In this document: piece by piece, positions 61,991-64,000 of the stretch
Layout of the letters: each line of letters opens with the position of its first letter
Position numbering within the stretch: position 1 is the stretch's first letter
Assembly (NCBI GenBank): GCA_965263345.1
Contig: CBDHHC010000024.1
Span: 682,001-746,000, forward strand
Source: CBDHHC01 sp965263345
GTDB taxonomy: Bacteria; Pseudomonadota; Alphaproteobacteria; Rhizobiales; CBDHHC01
Length of the DNA: 64,000 nt
Direction of reading: 5' to 3'
Program-made: the position numbers and the translations under genes
The notes under the pieces: model-generated
What the model was told of the DNA's origin: nothing
What the model saw: only the letters and a program-made list of their open reading frames with translations
Databases searched by the model: none

Positions 61991-62707
61991 TTATTTACGA
62001 AACCCTTTAGCAAAAACATAGAGTTCTGAGGAATCTGAACGACTGGCTTTAGGTTTTACATGCCGAACTGTTTTAAAATGATACTTCATACTATTCAAGA
62101 GATCATTTTCTGTACCACCTTGAAGAACTTTAGCAAGAAACCCTCCTCCTTCTTCTAAGATTTCTAAAGAAAATTCAAGAGCTGCTTCGCATAACCCCAT
62201 AATACGCAAATGATCTGTTTGCTTATGCCCAGTTGAGGCAGCTGCCATGTCTGACATGACTAAATCAGCTTTTTTCCCGTTCAAAACACTAATTATTGTT
62301 TCAGGAGCCTCCGAAGACATAAAATCATCTTGAATTAATTCAACGCCAGGAATTGGATCAACTTGTGTCAAATCGATGCCGATAACTTTACCTAACTCGT
62401 CAACAGATTTCACCCTTTTTGCAGCAACTTGTGACCAACCACCAGGAGCACACCCTAAATCAACAACACAAAAGCCAGACTGTAATAAATGAAATTTATC
62501 ATCAATTTCAATGAGTTTATACGCGGCACGTGAACGATACCCATCACGTTTTGCAGCTGTAACATAAGGATCATTAAGTTGCCTTTGCAACCATTTAGTA
62601 GATGATAATTTCCTACCTTTAGCTGTTTTAACTTTAACAGTTAAATCCCTAGCTCCCGAACGATTTGAGCTTTTTCCTTTATTTCCAGGAGGTTTTGATT
62701 TTGTCAT
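61991..62707 (-). CDS. rlmE: 23S rRNA 2'-O-ribose methyltransferase RlmE (FtsJ)
   Basis: 238 residues. A basic N-terminal extension (~35 residues) precedes the Rossmann methyltransferase. Motifs are RSRAAYKLIEIDDKFHLLQ with the first catalytic Lys, VVDLGCAPGGWSQVAAKR (SAM site, about residues 82-99), DLVMSDMAAASTGHKQTDHLR with the catalytic Asp (about 150), and GGGFLAKVLQGG with the second Lys. It completes the K-D-K-E set with Glu in SRSDSSELYVFAKGFR. It methylates U2552 of 23S rRNA. It lies 53 bases downstream of ppx. Confidence 0.95.
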   Translation of the reverse strand: MTKSKPPGNKGKSSNRSGARDLTVKVKTAKGRKLSSTKWLQRQLNDPYVTAAKRDGYRSRAAYKLIEIDDKFHLLQSGFCVVDLGCAPGGWSQVAAKRVKSVDELGKVIGIDLTQVDPIPGVELIQDDFMSSEAPETIISVLNGKKADLVMSDMAAASTGHKQTDHLRIMGLCEAALEFSLEILEEGGGFLAKVLQGGTENDLLNSMKYHFKTVRHVKPKASRSDSSELYVFAKGFRK

Positions 62708-62760
62708 CGGAAATATCCAAAAGTCTATATTTTTTGTAAATGGTGCTGAATTATATTTTA

Positions 62761-63981
62761 TTAACGCTTGATAACTCTATCATCAGCCATGAGAACGGAT
62801 AGAATTCCTTCTCTTAAACCGCGATCAGCGACCCTCAAACGCTCTGTGGGCCAAACCCTCATCAAAGCTTCTAGAATGGCACAACCAGCTAAAACAAGAT
62901 CTGCTCGCCCAGAACCAATACAAGGTTCTGCGACACGCTGAGAATAGGACATATTAATAAGGCGTTCGCTCACTTTTCTAACATCTTCTTCATGCATCCA
63001 GATACCATCAACTTTATTTCTATCATAGTTTTGTAACCCTAGATGAATACCAGCAACTGTTGTAACTGTCCCCGATGTCCCTAAAAAGTGAATATTTTTT
63101 CCTTTTAAACGCTCAGATATTCGATGTTGACTCTCAAAGTCCATGATAGCTTGCAAAACGTCAGATACCATAGCTTCAAATGTCTCAGAGTTAACTTCAT
63201 GACCACCAAATTTTTCTGCCAGCCTCACGACCCCTATTGGCAATGATGTCCAACCAGTAATACAATTTTGAGCCTCAATACGATCATGCAATGAACGCCT
63301 TGCTTTCGGTTTATTTAATTGTTTTGAAAGATCTAGCCAAATAATCTCTGAAGACCCACCACCAATATCAAAAACAAGTGCCCAATCGCACTTTTTATCT
63401 AATAAGGAAGCGCAACCAGCAACAGCCAATTTTGCCTCAGTCTCTCGACTTATGATTTCTAATTTTAGCCCAGTCTCTGATTTAACTCTATCAATAAATT
63501 CTGCAGAATTATTTGCAATTCGACAGGCCTCAGTAGCAACCAATCTAGAACGCTGAACCTCTCTGCGAACCATTTTGCTTGAGCAAACTTTTAAAGCTTC
63601 AATTGTTCGTGCCATTGCTGCTTCAGATAAACAACTATTCAGAGATAACCCCTCACCTAGACGGATAATCCTAGAAAATGCATCAATAACTAAAAAACCA
63701 CGCCTTGTAGGCTTAGCAACAAGTAATCGACAGTTATTGGTACCCAAATCCAGAGCGGCATAAATAGGTAGTTCTGATTTATGTAACTTACTCTTATGCT
63801 TAGAGTGAAACTTAGAAGTTAAAGAGTTTCTTTTCTCTGAATTTGGTTTATTAATACAAGGTTTATTCTTTTCTGATTGTCTTGGTTTTGTATTGCTTTT
63901 CCTTTGTTCATTTTCTGGAGTATTCTCTGAAATTTCCTGATATTTTGAAGCTGGCTGAATATCAACGCCCGGCTTTTTCAC
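62761..63981 (-). CDS. ppx: Exopolyphosphatase / GppA-like phosphatase
   Basis: 406 residues. The first ~70 form a Lys/Ser/Asn-rich, probably disordered extension. The actin-like ASKHA domain begins with YAALDLGTNNCRLLVAKP (about residues 74-91), followed by FSRIIRLGEGLS, VATEACRIANNSAEF, the phosphate-2 motif WALVFDIGGGSSEIIWLDL and FLGTSGTVTTVAGI. It hydrolyses polyphosphate or the pppGpp gamma phosphate; the alphaproteobacterial ppx-rlmE gene order is typical. The 3' portion ends ADRGLREGILSVLM, the standard Ppx/GppA ending of this short form. Confidence 0.92.
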   Translation of the reverse strand: MKKPGVDIQPASKYQEISENTPENEQRKSNTKPRQSEKNKPCINKPNSEKRNSLTSKFHSKHKSKLHKSELPIYAALDLGTNNCRLLVAKPTRRGFLVIDAFSRIIRLGEGLSLNSCLSEAAMARTIEALKVCSSKMVRREVQRSRLVATEACRIANNSAEFIDRVKSETGLKLEIISRETEAKLAVAGCASLLDKKCDWALVFDIGGGSSEIIWLDLSKQLNKPKARRSLHDRIEAQNCITGWTSLPIGVVRLAEKFGGHEVNSETFEAMVSDVLQAIMDFESQHRISERLKGKNIHFLGTSGTVTTVAGIHLGLQNYDRNKVDGIWMHEEDVRKVSERLINMSYSQRVAEPCIGSGRADLVLAGCAILEALMRVWPTERLRVADRGLREGILSVLMADDRVIKR

Positions 63982-64000
63982 ATTATTCTTCCTTAGAAAT

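Noticed and set aside
1..64000. tRNA genes, rRNA genes, CRISPR arrays, insertion sequences, attachment sites
   Set aside because: No cloverleaf, no direct repeats with regular spacers, no transposase motifs and no flanking inverted or target repeats were seen on either strand.

Overview
This 64 kb window is a stretch of AT-rich bacterial chromosome. The gene content points to an alphaproteobacterium: a fused ispDF, a pyruvate dehydrogenase operon with a split E1 (pdhA and a lipoyl-bearing pdhB) followed by E2, lpd and lipA, a dusB-ntrB-ntrC operon, the ppx-rlmE-guaB order, and a CpaB/CpaC/CpaE/CpaF-type Tad pilus. The genus cannot be named from the sequence. No tRNA, rRNA, CRISPR array, insertion sequence or prophage was seen. 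Nearly every gene is intact and the coding density is high.

Layout. 1-3651: a minus-strand operon of FAD oxidoreductase, DUF1365 protein, cyclopropane-fatty-acid-synthase-like methyltransferase and MFS transporter (cut by the window edge), behind a candidate ECF sigma promoter. 3843-15817: a complete Tad/Flp pilus locus, with pseudopilins, a von Willebrand TadG and the prepilin peptidase at the left end, and the minus-strand flp-cpaB-cpaC-lipoprotein-cpaE-cpaF-tadB-tadC-tadD series at the right. 16230-18857: znuCB and znuA, divergent around a perfect Zur-type palindrome. 18970-21557: a Spy/CpxP-like protein and a CpxRA-like two-component system, with a perfect CpxR-type box upstream. 21554-29854: a YadGH-like ABC exporter, a DUF2628 protein, putA, panC and an AIPR-family predicted defence nuclease. 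30056-34459: dusB-ntrB-ntrC and recO. 34620-38660: ispDF, pncC, ruvX, plsY and dprA.

38661-40741 is a gene-poor accessory pocket. It holds a 27-residue hydrophobic peptide gene followed by three hairpins and an intrinsic terminator, an M15/extensin-like envelope protein and a small secreted protein. 40766-50159: ratA/COQ10-like gene, lipA, lpd, pdhC, an unexpected small membrane protein, pdhB, pdhA, ftsB and eno, all on the minus strand. 50311-54418: queC, queE, an uncharacterised 155-residue protein and a membrane protein with three SUKH domains. 54419-54952 has no protein gene but contains a well-formed promoter, stem-loops and an intrinsic terminator that together look like an orphan small RNA. 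54953-63981: a DUF4174 protein, guaA, a GNAT protein, a DUF695/RraB protein, rsmB, guaB, rlmE and ppx, all minus strand.

The clearest regulatory signals are the Zur box, the CpxR-type box, the candidate sigma-E promoter and the two structured-RNA loci. The features most likely to be undescribed are the small peptide/hairpin locus near 39.1 kb, the orphan RNA near 54.8 kb, the triple-SUKH membrane protein and the AIPR nuclease-like protein.
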